Origin: Toxorhynchites rutilus septentrionalis
Taxonomy: Eukaryota > Arthropoda > Insecta > Diptera > Culicidae
Reading direction: 5' to 3'
Length of the DNA stretch: 64,000 nucleotides
Assembly (NCBI RefSeq): GCF_029784135.1
Contig: NC_073744.1
Location: 30,858,981 to 30,922,980, forward strand
Shown here: in pieces, positions 10,926-20,262 of the stretch
How positions within the stretch are numbered: the first letter of the stretch is position 1
Layout: every line of letters starts with the position of its first letter
Position numbers and translations under genes: made by a program
Notes under the pieces: model-generated
Database searches by the model: none
The model's input: only the letters and a program-made list of their open reading frames with translations
What the model was told of the DNA's origin: nothing

Positions 10926-11237
10926 ATGCCGGAGGGAAAAGTGATCACGGAGAGAGAAGAAGAACAAATCGATGCATTACACCAAGAAAATGTTGGTCGA
11001 TCCCATGAAGCAGTTCTCATTTATTTGGCGAATCATCACGGATACGGTAAGAAGGAGAGAGCTCCACGTAAATTGAAGCTCTCTGACCGGGATAAGCGGG
11101 AAATAGCTAGAACAGCTTCGAATACTTCAAAATCGATTATGCAAATAGAACAATATTTTAAATTAAATGTTACTCGGGTAACAATTCGTCATGTTTTGGT
11201 AAAAAAATCCTCACATAGAGAGGGCTCAGAAGGTTAA
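10926..11237 (+). pseudogene. Tc1-type transposase, N-terminal DNA-binding part
   Basis: Starts MPEGKVITEREEEQIDALHQ and contains RKLKLSDRDKREIARTASNT and VTRVTIRHVL, the paired helix-turn-helix region of Tc1-family transposases (KLSxRDxRxI...VSxxTVxR). The catalytic D-D-E domain is absent: the frame ends at 11235 and the following 500 bp show no transposase sequence. Confidence 0.7.
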
Positions 11238-11748
11238 AGTTCCTCATCTTACACCATCTAACATCGGAAGCAAGGTTGCCATAATAAAATCTGCATTTTT
11301 GATCCTAAAAAATCTTTTAAGTCCACTTTATAACTTATTTATGGACTTTATAAGTCCAATTTTTAGCCATAATGTTAGCTTTATTATCATTTTTTGGCAT
11401 AGTTATTATTGATGTGACGATGTTGATGGTATCGAACAAACATGTACACAGTAGCAAAAATAAAATGCTTTAATGAGGTGTAATGGATGTTTTCAAAGTG
11501 TCCGGAATATGCTTGTTGACATTGCGCAACAGAAATACTATTATTATAACGTATTTTGGAACACACACAAATATGTTACGGTTGTAATGAATTAAGAGAT
11601 ACCATAGAGAGGTAACCATTCAAAAACTGGATAACTGTCAACGAATGAAGAAGGGACATTAAAATGCCATGAAGCCATGTGATACGGACAATTCGGATAG
11701 ATTATTCATGGGATATTTTTTTATCTATTCAGCCATTCCATGCCAAAC
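11238..11748. other. AT-rich, no recognised feature
   Basis: No ORF, terminal repeat or paralogous copy noticed. Confidence 0.35.
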
Positions 11749-13718
11749 CAATATAGGGTAAGTGACCCAATTATGGAGGAGATATGTCACACACTTGCAG
11801 AAATTTGGGAATAAATACTCTATTTTAGTTCAAAAGTATACAAAAGTATACTTTTTCTGGCAGATTGAACTCTGTGTTTGAAGATTCTCACTGATATTTT
11901 TAAGATTAGTTGACAAAATTGTATAAAAACATGTTTGAAAATGCCACTTCCATGTACCCATTATGGTAATAGTGTTCCTGGAGATTCGTAATATGTGTAC
12001 CTATTATGTTAAAAGTCGGTGTCACATGGAAAAAGCATTAATAGGTTTTAAATAATACTTCAATAATAATTTTTGAATAAAAATATGCCTCTAAATCTTA
12101 TTCCTAGTATGCAATACTATGTCGTTGATTCTACACTCGACAAAAATTATGGGAACGGAACGCGAAGTCGGAGTTTTTAAGTGATTCTAGAAACGCTGTA
12201 ACTTTGTGAAAAACCAACGCTTAAAGACGGGATATATCATCATATTAAAGCTTCTAGTTTTGAGATGTAATACTTGAATGCTTCTATCCTTTTGTGTATA
12301 GGTGTAGTAGATAACAATACACTGGAGTCGCTTTTTACGCGGGGAATACGTTCCGTATAAACAAAAACCGCGTAAATTCCAAAATCCGCGTAAAAAAAAT
12401 TAAATTCCAAAATCCGCGTAAACATAAACTGGGTAATTTTCAAAATCCGTGTAAAAATCTAACGAACAGTGAATTAGTAGTTTAAAATGCAACCCACACT
12501 CTAACAATTGATTACCTCAATTTTTTTGCATGCTACAATCATGCTATCTTTATCTTCTTTTATTTCTCAGCTACTAATCAGTGATACAATACAAACTTAT
12601 TTCGTGAAATGTCGCATCAATTAGCATATTAAATTTTTACGCGGTTAATGCATGCCGTGTAAATTCCGAAATCCGCGTAAATTCCAAAAACGCTTAAAAA
12701 AATCCGTGTAAAATAAAATCGTGTAAAAAGCGGCTTCAGTGTACTGGAAAGAAAAAAAAATCGATTTTTTCTGTTATTTTTTTAAGATTTTGAAGATTAT
12801 CACAGTGTTTTATTAACCATGTCAATAGTAAATCCAATGACCCTAATCAATCAGCATTCATTTTATTCCCAAAACGCTCCTATAGGTCATTTTACTACAG
12901 GAAAAAGTTTTGATAGAATGAAATATTTCCGTTTTTCTAATGAATACATTTTCAATAATGCGATTATTCTCAAATCAGAAGGCAGTTTTGAAATTTCCAA
13001 TAAATTCTGAACAAGATTTCATTATTTGTTATTCATTATTCGGCAACTTTTGCCTAATTTTTGCTTTTGATTTGATCGATTCTCTTAATTGACTTTCTCT
13101 TACGATAACCATGGCCATGTTGAAACATGGACAATTTCAATTCAGACAGATTTTGTACAACATAATTTCAATAAGCAAGAACATGAACCAACTATTTATA
13201 TTCAAAATTTAAAAAATTAAAAATTTCTGAGATGATAATCTGAGAGAGGGTACACTTAATTAACTACAAATCAAATAAGGATTAACAAGCATTACAAGTT
13301 CCAGTTATGATTTATCTTCTGTTAATGAAAAATCACTGTTGTTTTCTTATATCCAATATCCAACCGAATACCAAATATTGACCGGATAGGCAGGATACCG
13401 AATATCAGTTTCATTTCTAGATCAGACTGTTGTTGAGTGCTTTCCGGTTGGAAAATAACTGCCTGCTCCTCGTTGCTAGGCCTCTCTGCTAGCTGACCAA
13501 AGAATCACAAAGGCGTGAGGGTTGTGATGCAGTTTTCGCTTCTCTTCAGGAACTGAACAAAGGATATTAACACATACACCTAAGATTTAATTTTCAACAG
13601 AGTGGATCAAACAAATATGCTTCGTTCGGACACGCATAGTGCTATTTCACTTCACTGTTGAGCGTTCGAAAGCGCCCTATGATATGCAATTGCACAGCGT
13701 GAAAACGTGAGTTACAAC
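11749..13718 (+). mobile_element. AGGGTAAGTG repeat family, copy A
   Basis: Begins TAGGGTAAGTGACCCAATTA and aligns with 47478-50140 for about 1.5 kb: ACTTCCATGTACCCATTATG, GCTCCTRTAGGTCATTTTAC, GATTTATCTTCTGTTAATG, CAATTGCACAGCGTGAAAAC. It resumes after the hAT insertion at 19077-19135. The inverse of the start (GGTACTTCTACCCTA at 53894-53908) lies right of copy B and may be the far terminus. No transposase recognised. Confidence 0.68.
12320..12741. mobile_element. TTTTTACGCGG MITE with TA duplication
   Basis: Ends CACTGGAGTCGCTTTTTACG and, inverted, CACTGAAGCCGCTTTTTACA, flanked by TA (12318-12319, 12742-12743). The paralogous copy at 47956-47964 reads ACAATATTGG with no insertion, so the boundaries are confirmed by an empty site. 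Internal AATCCGCGTAAA motifs repeat. Confidence 0.88.
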
Positions 13719-13797
13719 CAGAGTTGCCAACTATAATTTTCAAAAATCAGGAAGAATGAAAATGGAAATCAGGAGAAATCAGTATAGCTCATATTGG

Positions 13798-14340
13798 GTT
13801 GTCCGGGAAGTTAATGTCGATTTTTGGAGAACAAAAGCATATTTTTCCAATAAAAAAATATAATTCAATTTTATACCCACAGTTTTGTTTAACAATCTTT
13901 CGTCATCTTTTACGTAGCTCAAATATTCTATCCTCCTAAATCTTGTTTGCCTACTCATCGAAAACTGTTTCGAGCCATACTTGTTGGATGACAGGTTGCT
14001 TGGTAGTAGCTCATAATACAGAATTCATTCCAAATCCCACCAGAAACGGAGTATGACTTTCTTGGGGCGAAGATTTGTGCTTCATTTAGCTCAATATTGT
14101 TGTAAGCAGGGTTGCTTGGTAGAAGCTCATAATCCAGAATTTCTACCCAATCCCACCAGTCACAGGGTACGTCATTTTTCGGATAAAGATCGGATAATTA
14201 TTTTGCTTACCCAAAGTTTTCAGCCGATCAACACTGTTGTCAATGATTCACTTCCATCATCCGTCACGATTTGCTTCAAAACGGCATTTGCGTTTTTGAA
14301 GTGTGTCGCAGACCGAGATGCAATCTATTAAAGGTCGTAT
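13798..14340 (-). pseudogene. Degraded mariner relic
   Basis: Its outer end TTGGGTTGTCCGGGAAGTTA at 13795-13814 is the terminus seen in a mariner subgroup and sits next to TA. On the minus strand, residues LKQIVTDD, VILRFWWDLE and YYELLPSN match the mariner core (IVTGDE...WWD..G..YYELL). Many stops and frameshifts. The WWD/YYELLP segment is duplicated in tandem (13998-14045 and 14093-14140). Confidence 0.65.
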
Positions 14341-15019
14341 CAAGTTTCACCAGATCCACATGAACGGTTATTGTAAGTATCCGTACAGAATCTGTACATT
14401 CATTTGTCGTATCCCGAGAATGATTCTTGATCAGCTTTTCGATTTGGTATTCACCTGAGACGTCTTTCATAACAACTTTATATAGATTATTCAATATTCT
14501 TATTTCTAAATGTTTCATATACCGATTTGATGAATTTAGATGTTTTTTGATGTGAAATATAACGAAACCTGTATCTTTTTTGTTTAGTTCTACATAATTT
14601 TTAGTGGCTAACATCCCTTTCATTGTTTATGTTCCTAGACTATTCTTTGGTATGGTATAAACTCTCCCAGAAGTGGAAAATAACAGGAAAATCTATATTC
14701 AGAATTTATCTGTATTCATGTTTTGGACTGAATATCTACTCACCAAAAAAGAAAAGCTATCAGCAGAGGAAGAATTGAACATTGTTTTCAAATTATTGTG
14801 TTATTTGGTTCGATTATATTGATTATTTTATATTAACTTGGAAACAAAATTTTTCTCTTGGGTTCTCTCTGAAGCGTATTCCTCAAATTTGTCAATTATT
14901 CTGGTTCATGAAATTATCCACCACTATTTTGAAAATTTTAGAACAGTTTGAGTGTTGTGAATATTATTCGAGATTACCATTCTGGAAAAGTTTATTCAGT
15001 TGATTTAGAACTGACAAAA
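14341..15019. other. AT-rich interior of the hAT element
   Basis: No recognised coding sequence or repeat; the minus ORF at 14276-14623 is not family-like. Confidence 0.35.
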
Positions 15020-15063
15020 GACGGGTGGGTAATGTCGGGGACATAACCGGAGTGACGTAGGAC

Positions 15064-15900
15064 TATACAAAGGGGACAGCTTTTGCTAAATATATATTTA
15101 TAAAATATTGTTTTATTTTCTTCTCCTACGTGAATACCTACCTATCTACCTGAAAAATTGATTAGTTTACTGTTTACTCTTTATGAACATGTTGGGGGTT
15201 CTGAAAAGAACCTTTGGTGTTGTGTTTTTGCCTTTTTTTTACAAACTTGATTCTTGATTTTTTTCTGAAGGCTTTGTACTTATTAAATGATCAACGCCGG
15301 GCATCTTTTGGCGTATGCACATATCGTACAATCAAAATGATGGTTGTGATAGGGAATGCATAGGTGGTCATCAGCTCATTCACTATCATATATATCACTA
15401 TTGAGCACATTACCGCACCTTAAACTGTGGTTTCGGAGACGAATGAATTGTAGGATTTGTAGTCCCCGCAAACAAAGTAAATAAAAATGAAAAAGAACTG
15501 AGGTTTTGGAGACGAACTCTACGATCTGTCGAGAAATAAACGAGCTATAAGCGTTCTGAAAAACCAACAGTAAATACAGGGACGGATGACCTTCGGATTG
15601 AAGTCCTTCAAAATAAGAACAGAGCAGCAGTAAATACATAGCTCATCATGTTGCTCCTTAGTTATTTTTCTATACAATGCAGATGTAACTTCAGTCAATT
15701 TTCAACATCAGTTATCAACCAAAGAAAGCAGTTCTTGCTACCGAGAAAATTCGTTAATGCCATCCTGCATACAATGTGTGGTAATTTGAAGCCACTTTCA
15801 ATTCGGAAACCATGCATGGGTTTGTGAAAACTGAATGATCAATTTAAAAGACCTCAACCACCAATAAGTTCAAGAACAAACATAAACAAAATAAATTAGT
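15064..15900. other. Unassigned segment inside the histone-bearing element
   Basis: Absent from the paralogous copy B. AT-rich, with no coding match; it may be an insertion or sequence deleted from copy B. Confidence 0.35.
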
Positions 15901-15960
15901 TTATATTATATGTCATATTATGTCACTTTAGAATGCACTGGAATTATGAAAACTTTTAAT

Positions 15961-15999
15961 AACTCTTCTTTGAAAGGTTTAATGGCCCTGAAAAGCGCC
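15961..15999 (-). terminator. Histone mRNA 3' stem-loop and downstream element
   Basis: The minus strand reads GGCGCTTTTCAGGGCC (15984-15999), one base off the metazoan histone stem-loop GGCYCTTTTCAGRGCC, followed about 10 nt later by purine-rich CTTTCAAAGAAGAG (about 15963-15976), the expected position of the U7 snRNA-binding element. This identifies the unit as derived from a replication-dependent histone gene. Confidence 0.8.
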
Positions 16000-16256
16000 G
16001 TGTTTTACGGTGGCTGGTTTTGCCACCAAAGCAGTCTGTATAAACAAACTTTTTCCTTCTTCTACCTGCTGCCGTTTTGCGATTGCGTTTGCCACTCGCT
16101 GAAACTAGTTGTTGCCACCGAACCGAATGTGCTCTGTTCTGTAGGCGGGTTTTCTTATTGTCGTGAGCAGCTTTGCACGCCATCTCGAGCACTCCGGCGG
16201 CCGAAATTCTATAACCGCTATTAGGTATACTAGTGCTCCGGCACCAATCCGTTGAT
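15984..16256 (-). pseudogene. Histone H2A pseudogene (unit A1)
   Basis: H2A pairs with H2B in the nucleosome core. On the minus strand one frame reads [16 protein letters not shown] and the next AAGVLEMACKAAHDNKKTR, which match the H2A core [14 protein letters not shown]...AAEVLELAGNAARDNKKTR. A frameshift lies between them. The N-terminus is deleted: the 5' UTR-like sequence (CATTCTCTTTCAAACCGTA) joins directly to the core. After the TR residues the sequence no longer resembles H2A, but about 150 bases later it has a histone 3' stem-loop. Cannot encode H2A. Confidence 0.8.
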
Positions 16257-16451
16257 GCGATGTGATGTGAAACGATGCCATACAACCACACTGATTTACG
16301 GTTTGAAAGAGAATGATATATTTTTCAGCGGATCCGCGCGTTTTGTACTTTAGCGGTACACGCTCACAGGATAGAGACAAATCGGCAGACTCAGTCAAAG
16401 GGGCGAGTCCAATGAGACAAACGAATGATCATGGTCATGATCAGTCATGGC

Positions 16452-16513
16452 TAGAGGCGAATGAACTGAAAAGTTTAAACCCTCTTAAAGCCAAAAAGAA
16501 GAAGAAGAAGAAA
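16452..16513 (+). repeat. GAA-tailed short retroposon end
   Basis: GAGGCGAATGAACTGAAAAG continues into TTTAAACCCTCTTAAAGCC and ends in (AAG)n. Homologous pieces at 18210-18265 (inverted), 20213-20262, 36055-36097 (inverted) and 48825-48875. The paralogous histone-bearing copy B lacks it (ATGGCAAAAAAATAC at about 37065). Confidence 0.65.
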
Positions 16514-16691
16514 ATACAGTCATTACGATTTGTTCGCTCGTTGGATTCACATGCAGGCTAAAAAGGGTCCTTTTCAGGATCACAAAATTATCTTTAATCT
16601 AAAGAGTTTATTGTTTTGTTATAACTCGATATCCCCATCTTGTTCGGCTAAACCTTCCTGTTTAGCAATTGCGTTTGCCACTCGCCACAGC

Positions 16692-17181
16692 TAGTGATCC
16701 CCGATTTTTGAAGTTAATCGTTCATCGGCTAATCGAATAGTTTTCAGCAGTTTGTTATTCGATACGATTAATCGGCCCAAATAATCGATTAATCGATTAA
16801 TCACCACACTGAGAAAAACATTGGTTAGATTAATATTTCTCATTTGCTAGAAAGCTATATGGAATCAAAAAAGTGTTCATTCCGCCTGAAAATCAATTAT
16901 TATCTTTTACTCATCCCTAAATTCGTAAACGAAGCACAATTCACGTTGACGGCATTGAGCTTTGTTTACGAACTTAGGGGAGCCTCAAAGATAATGATTT
17001 GTTTTCAGGATAAAACTGCAGCGGCCGTACGTTTTTTTCTCTCTGAGTTTGGATCGATTAATCGACGGTAATTATTCGTTCGCTTCGATTATTGGTTGTG
17101 CAGTATTCGTTCGATTAATAATCGATTTCTGTAGGAAGTATTCGATTGATCGATTAATCGAACGATTATCAGGGATCACTA
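16692..17181. mobile_element. hAT MITE with 8-bp duplication and empty site
   Basis: Ends TAGTGATCCCCGAT and, inverted, TAGTGATCCCTGAT, with GCCACAGC duplicated on both sides (16684-16691, 17182-17189). Copy B reads CTCGCCACAGCTTTCACAG uninterrupted at 37243-37261. Both ends are rich in CGATTAATCG subterminal repeats, likely transposase-binding sites. Confidence 0.9.
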
Positions 17182-17666
17182 GCCACAGCTTTCACAGTTG
17201 GAAAATTTCTTCCCATCCAGCTTGTGACATGTTGTACAGTAAATTATATTTAATGCGACGTGCCGAGGCACCACTCAGTGTCACATTGGAGGCGATTTGA
17301 ACCTGTAATTGAACATTTGCGATGACAGTGGTACAGTGTCGACTTTTAATGTGGGGTCATAATTTGGACCCCGAACTCTATGTTAACAAAAATGTCCAAA
17401 TAAATATGTCGCATTACAGGTCCGTCCAATTAGCTAAATGTTGACTGTACTTTCAATCTAGAAGCAAGTTAAGAATTGGTGAAAATTAAATAATCGGGAA
17501 AGTACCCAACCATCAATAAGCTCAGAACAACTGCCAAATTCTCATACTCATCATATCCTGGCAAACAAATTATTAAAAAAATTAATTTGTGTTTTATTAT
17601 TATTTTGGATATTCTTTTAGAAAGCATTGAACTGTATTTCGTAAACTCTTTTTTGGACGGTTTAAT

Positions 17667-18115
17667 GGCCCTGAGCAGCGCCGTGTTTTATGGAATGGTT
17701 CCAATTTAGAAAACATAGTACTCATGGTTTTGAAAAAAAAACCATTTCGAACGCCCTCGATGCCGCCTTGTTCTGGATTTGCCACCAAAGCAGTTTGTAT
17801 AAAGAACAAACTTTTTTCTTCTGCTACCTGCTGCCGTTTTACGATTGCGTTTGTCACTCGGCACTCGCTGCAACTGCCTGTTGTTGTCTTGATGTCCACC
17901 GAACCGAATGTGGTCTGTTCTGAATGCGGGTTCTCTAATCGTCGCGAGCAGCTTTGCCAGCTAACTCGATCACTTCGGCGGCCGAAACTATATAACGCCG
18001 ACTAGGTGGACTGGTGCACTGGTACTAAAGCGCTCGGCCTAGCTACCCTTGCGGAGCAATTGGCGAATTGCCTTGCCTTTCCCTTCATTTTTCCTCCTTT
18101 GTCATGTCCAGACAT
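17667..18115 (-). pseudogene. Histone H2A pseudogene (unit A2)
   Basis: On the minus strand an ATG at 18115-18113 starts MSGHDKGGKMKGKA, nearly the insect H2A N-terminus (MSGRGKGGKVKGKA). About 20 codons are then missing. QLLRKGS and AERFSTSAPVHL follow in another frame (compare [20 protein letters not shown]), then AAEVIELAGKAARDD in a third. Stops and frameshifts break the gene in several places. Downstream, GGCGCTGCTCAGGGCC (17667-17682) is a mutated histone stem-loop, followed by a purine-rich AAAAAAGAGTT. A relic of a complete histone transcription unit, not functional. Confidence 0.85.
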
Positions 18116-18198
18116 GTCTGCTTGTGTTGGTTTGTTGATGTGATGTGATGCGAAACGATGTGGTGTACGGTTTGGATGAGAATGATCGTTACGGAAGG

Positions 18199-18411
18199 AA
18201 GGAAGGTATTGTATTATAGAGACTTTAAACTTTTGCAGTTCATTCGTCTCTAGCCTTGAGAAAGGCCCTGTGAAAACTCTACTCTACTCTACTCCAGCGC
18301 TACCACCTCCACCCTCTTGCCTTGAGAAAGGCACTCGATCCCTCGCCGTCCAGCTCGTCCAGCAACGATGTTGTCCAGTCGGTGTCCACACAAAGAATGA
18401 TCGTTACAGCA
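18199..18411 (-). repeat. Short retroposon with 13-bp target duplications
   Basis: GAATGATCGTTAC lies on both sides (18180-18192 region and 18396-18410 region), and copy B has it once (GAATGATCGTTACGGCAGC at about 38240). On the minus strand the element runs from a GACAACATCGTTGCTGGACG head through TTTCTCAAGGC to a (TTCC)n tail at 18199-18212. A plus-strand relative is at 35822-35990. Confidence 0.78.
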
Positions 18412-18620
18412 GCGGAGCGGGGATTTTTAAGCTGACTGGCTGGCTCGAGAATTACGCATGTGTGAGACTGCGACCAATGCTTCGTTCATTTTTTTCTTTT
18501 TCCTTTCCAATCGTGCTTCGTTGTATTTCGCTGCTGCGCTGGTTGACCGTTTTGGTCGGTACGATTTGAGGAGCACAAAATGGACCAATCAAAAATGGGC
18601 ACATAGTGCATTTGGACAAT
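18412..18620 (-). promoter_or_regulatory. Histone-type promoter of the H2A unit
   Basis: Upstream of the H2A start on the minus strand are GATTGGTCC (CCAAT box, about 18578-18586), a TTAAAAAT TATA-like stretch at about 18424-18432, and the leader CATTCTCATCCAAACCGTA. The same elements occur in copy B (38240-38460). Promoter role is inferred from position. Confidence 0.5.
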
Positions 18621-19141
18621 GCTTGATATTTCACAATTATTTAATTATTTATCTCAAGAAAACTGAAATGTTATTCATTATGATAGATGCGTAGATATAT
18701 TTCCTATCAATTGATGCAAAAACCTTTGCGATCTATTGAGAAATGCTCGAGTTATAAGCGTTCCAAATCTTGCATTTTTTCCTACTTGTTCAGTGCCTAA
18801 ATTTTCATTTCACCCCTATATCTTCCGGTTAGACGTAGTCCTACGTCAATATGTATGATAAAAACGTTAGGCACATATTTGTACCAGAAGAATTTTGGTA
18901 GGGATTCTAGTAGGTTTATTATGGATATGTTTTCTGATAAAATGAAAAGTACAAAAATCAGGAAAAATCAGGATAATTTCATAAAAATCAGAGAAAATTG
19001 AGTGTTTGTCTGGATATCAGGGATCGTGACAAAATGGCTGGGAAATCCTGAAAAATCAGGATGGTTGGCATCTCTGGTTACAACCATAATAGCATAACAA
19101 CCATTCCATAACAACGTACAACCATAATAGGAACATACCTC

Positions 19142-19929
19142 TCATTTCAGCGTTTCCAAGCATGTTTTGACCGGTTTCGCGACATGCGGCAGAGCATTGC
19201 CGTGCTCGTGACTTTGTTCGTATTGTGGCCGTTTTTCATTCAGTGCACAGTTCAAACGCATCAATTGTCGTCGGTAGAGGTCCCCCGTAATGGTTTCATT
19301 CGGTTTTAGCAGCTCATAGTACACCACACCCAGCTGGTCCCACCAAATAGACATCATAACCTCCTGGCCGTGAATTTCCCGCGCGGCCGTCGATGTTGAT
19401 GCATCGCCGAGATATCCATACGTTGCCCGTCGTTTAGGATTGTCGTAATGGAACCACTTTTCATCGCCAGTAACGATTCGATGCAAAAAACCCTTTCTTT
19501 TATGCCGTTAGAGCAGTTGTTCGCACGTGGAAAAAGGCGTTTGACTTCTCGTGGCTTCAATTCGTACGACACCCAATGTCCTATCTTTCGGATCATTCCC
19601 ATTGCTTTCAAACGATCGGATATGGTTTGCTGAGCTACTCCGAGTGTATCTGCAAGTTCTTGTTGCGTTTGTGACGGATCTTCATCGAGTAAAGCCTCCA
19701 ATTCTTCATCTTCTAACTTTTTTGACGGTCCGGAACGTTCTTCATCTTCCAAGTCAAAATTACCACTTTTGAACCATGCAAACCACGTCTGACACGTTCG
19801 CTTAGTTGGAGCATGGTCACCATAAACTTCCACCAAAATGCGATGACTTTCCACAGCCTTTTTCTTCCTATTGTAGTAATGAAGTAACACTCCCCGCAAA
19901 AACGCTCTCGTTGGTACGAAATTCGACAT
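19142..19929 (-). pseudogene. mariner transposase, truncated and frameshifted
   Basis: The minus-strand start MSNFVPTRAFLRGVLLHYY is followed by the paired HTH (APTKRTCQTWFAWFKSGNFD, LGVAQQTISDRLKAMG). The catalytic part continues in another frame: HRIVTGDEKWFHYDN with the first Asp and WWDQLGVVYYELLKPNETIT. A frameshift lies near 19480. The frame stops after LETLK, before the HPPYSPD catalytic motif, so the 3' end is lost; the host repeat resumes at about 19135. The DNA-binding half is intact. Confidence 0.88.
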
Positions 19930-20076
19930 ATTCGAGGTGGCAAAAAACTATGATGTTTAACGTTTCAACTTTTTGACATATACTGAAAAAGACGTACAAT
20001 GACAGTAGCTTTCCGACGAATGTCTGGAAATTTGATGCACTGGAATAATGATCAAGTTGCGCCATCTGTTGTAAAG

Positions 20077-20102
20077 CCGAAGAAACTTACCGGTACACCT
20101 GA
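20077..20102 (-). repeat. 5' terminal inverted repeat of the mariner
   Basis: CCGAAGAAACTTACCGGTAC then ACCTGA, next to TA at 20103-20104. The inverse, AGGTGTACCGGTAAGTTTC, is the usual mariner terminus, so this marks the element's 5' boundary. Confidence 0.75.
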
Positions 20103-20212
20103 TATGAATGTATCTTGTTGAAATTCTAACTGTTTGTGTTGCAACGAAATATAATCAGGATGGTCTTACAGAAGTTGGACAAAGTGTACATGTTCAGTTT
20201 GTTCAGAGAGGC

Positions 20213-20262
20213 GAATAAACTCTCAGAGTATGAAGCCTCTATAATTCAAAAAGAAGAAGAAA
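20213..20262 (+). repeat. GAA-tailed retroposon end
   Basis: AGAGGCGAATAAACTCTCAG, then GAAGCCTCTATAATTC and (AAG)n; relative of 16452-16513. Confidence 0.5.

Larger units (their letters stand above)
15020..18848 (-). mobile_element. Palindrome-ended element carrying two broken H2A genes, copy A
   Basis: On the minus strand it starts with the palindrome TGACGTAGGACTACGTC (18832-18848) and ends near GTCCTACGTCA plus an outer block (15020-15063; GACGGGTGGGTAATGTCGGG on the plus strand). The second copy (36637-38696) has the same two ends and order. Inside are two tandem H2A-derived units in the same orientation, with promoters on their right. About 1 kb (15064-15900) is unique to this copy. 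Inserted within the hAT element. Confidence 0.72.
13719..19076. mobile_element. hAT-type element, 5.4 kb with nested insertions
   Basis: Ends CAGAGTTGCCAACTAT and, inverted, CAGAGATGCCAACCAT; both sides have AAAATCAGG subterminal repeats. The 8-bp duplication GTTACAAC flanks it (13711-13718 and 19077-19084). Copy B of the host repeat has a single uninterrupted GTACAACCATAATAGC at about 50130. No hAT transposase is visible; most of its length is later insertions (mariner relic, histone-bearing element). Confidence 0.85.
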
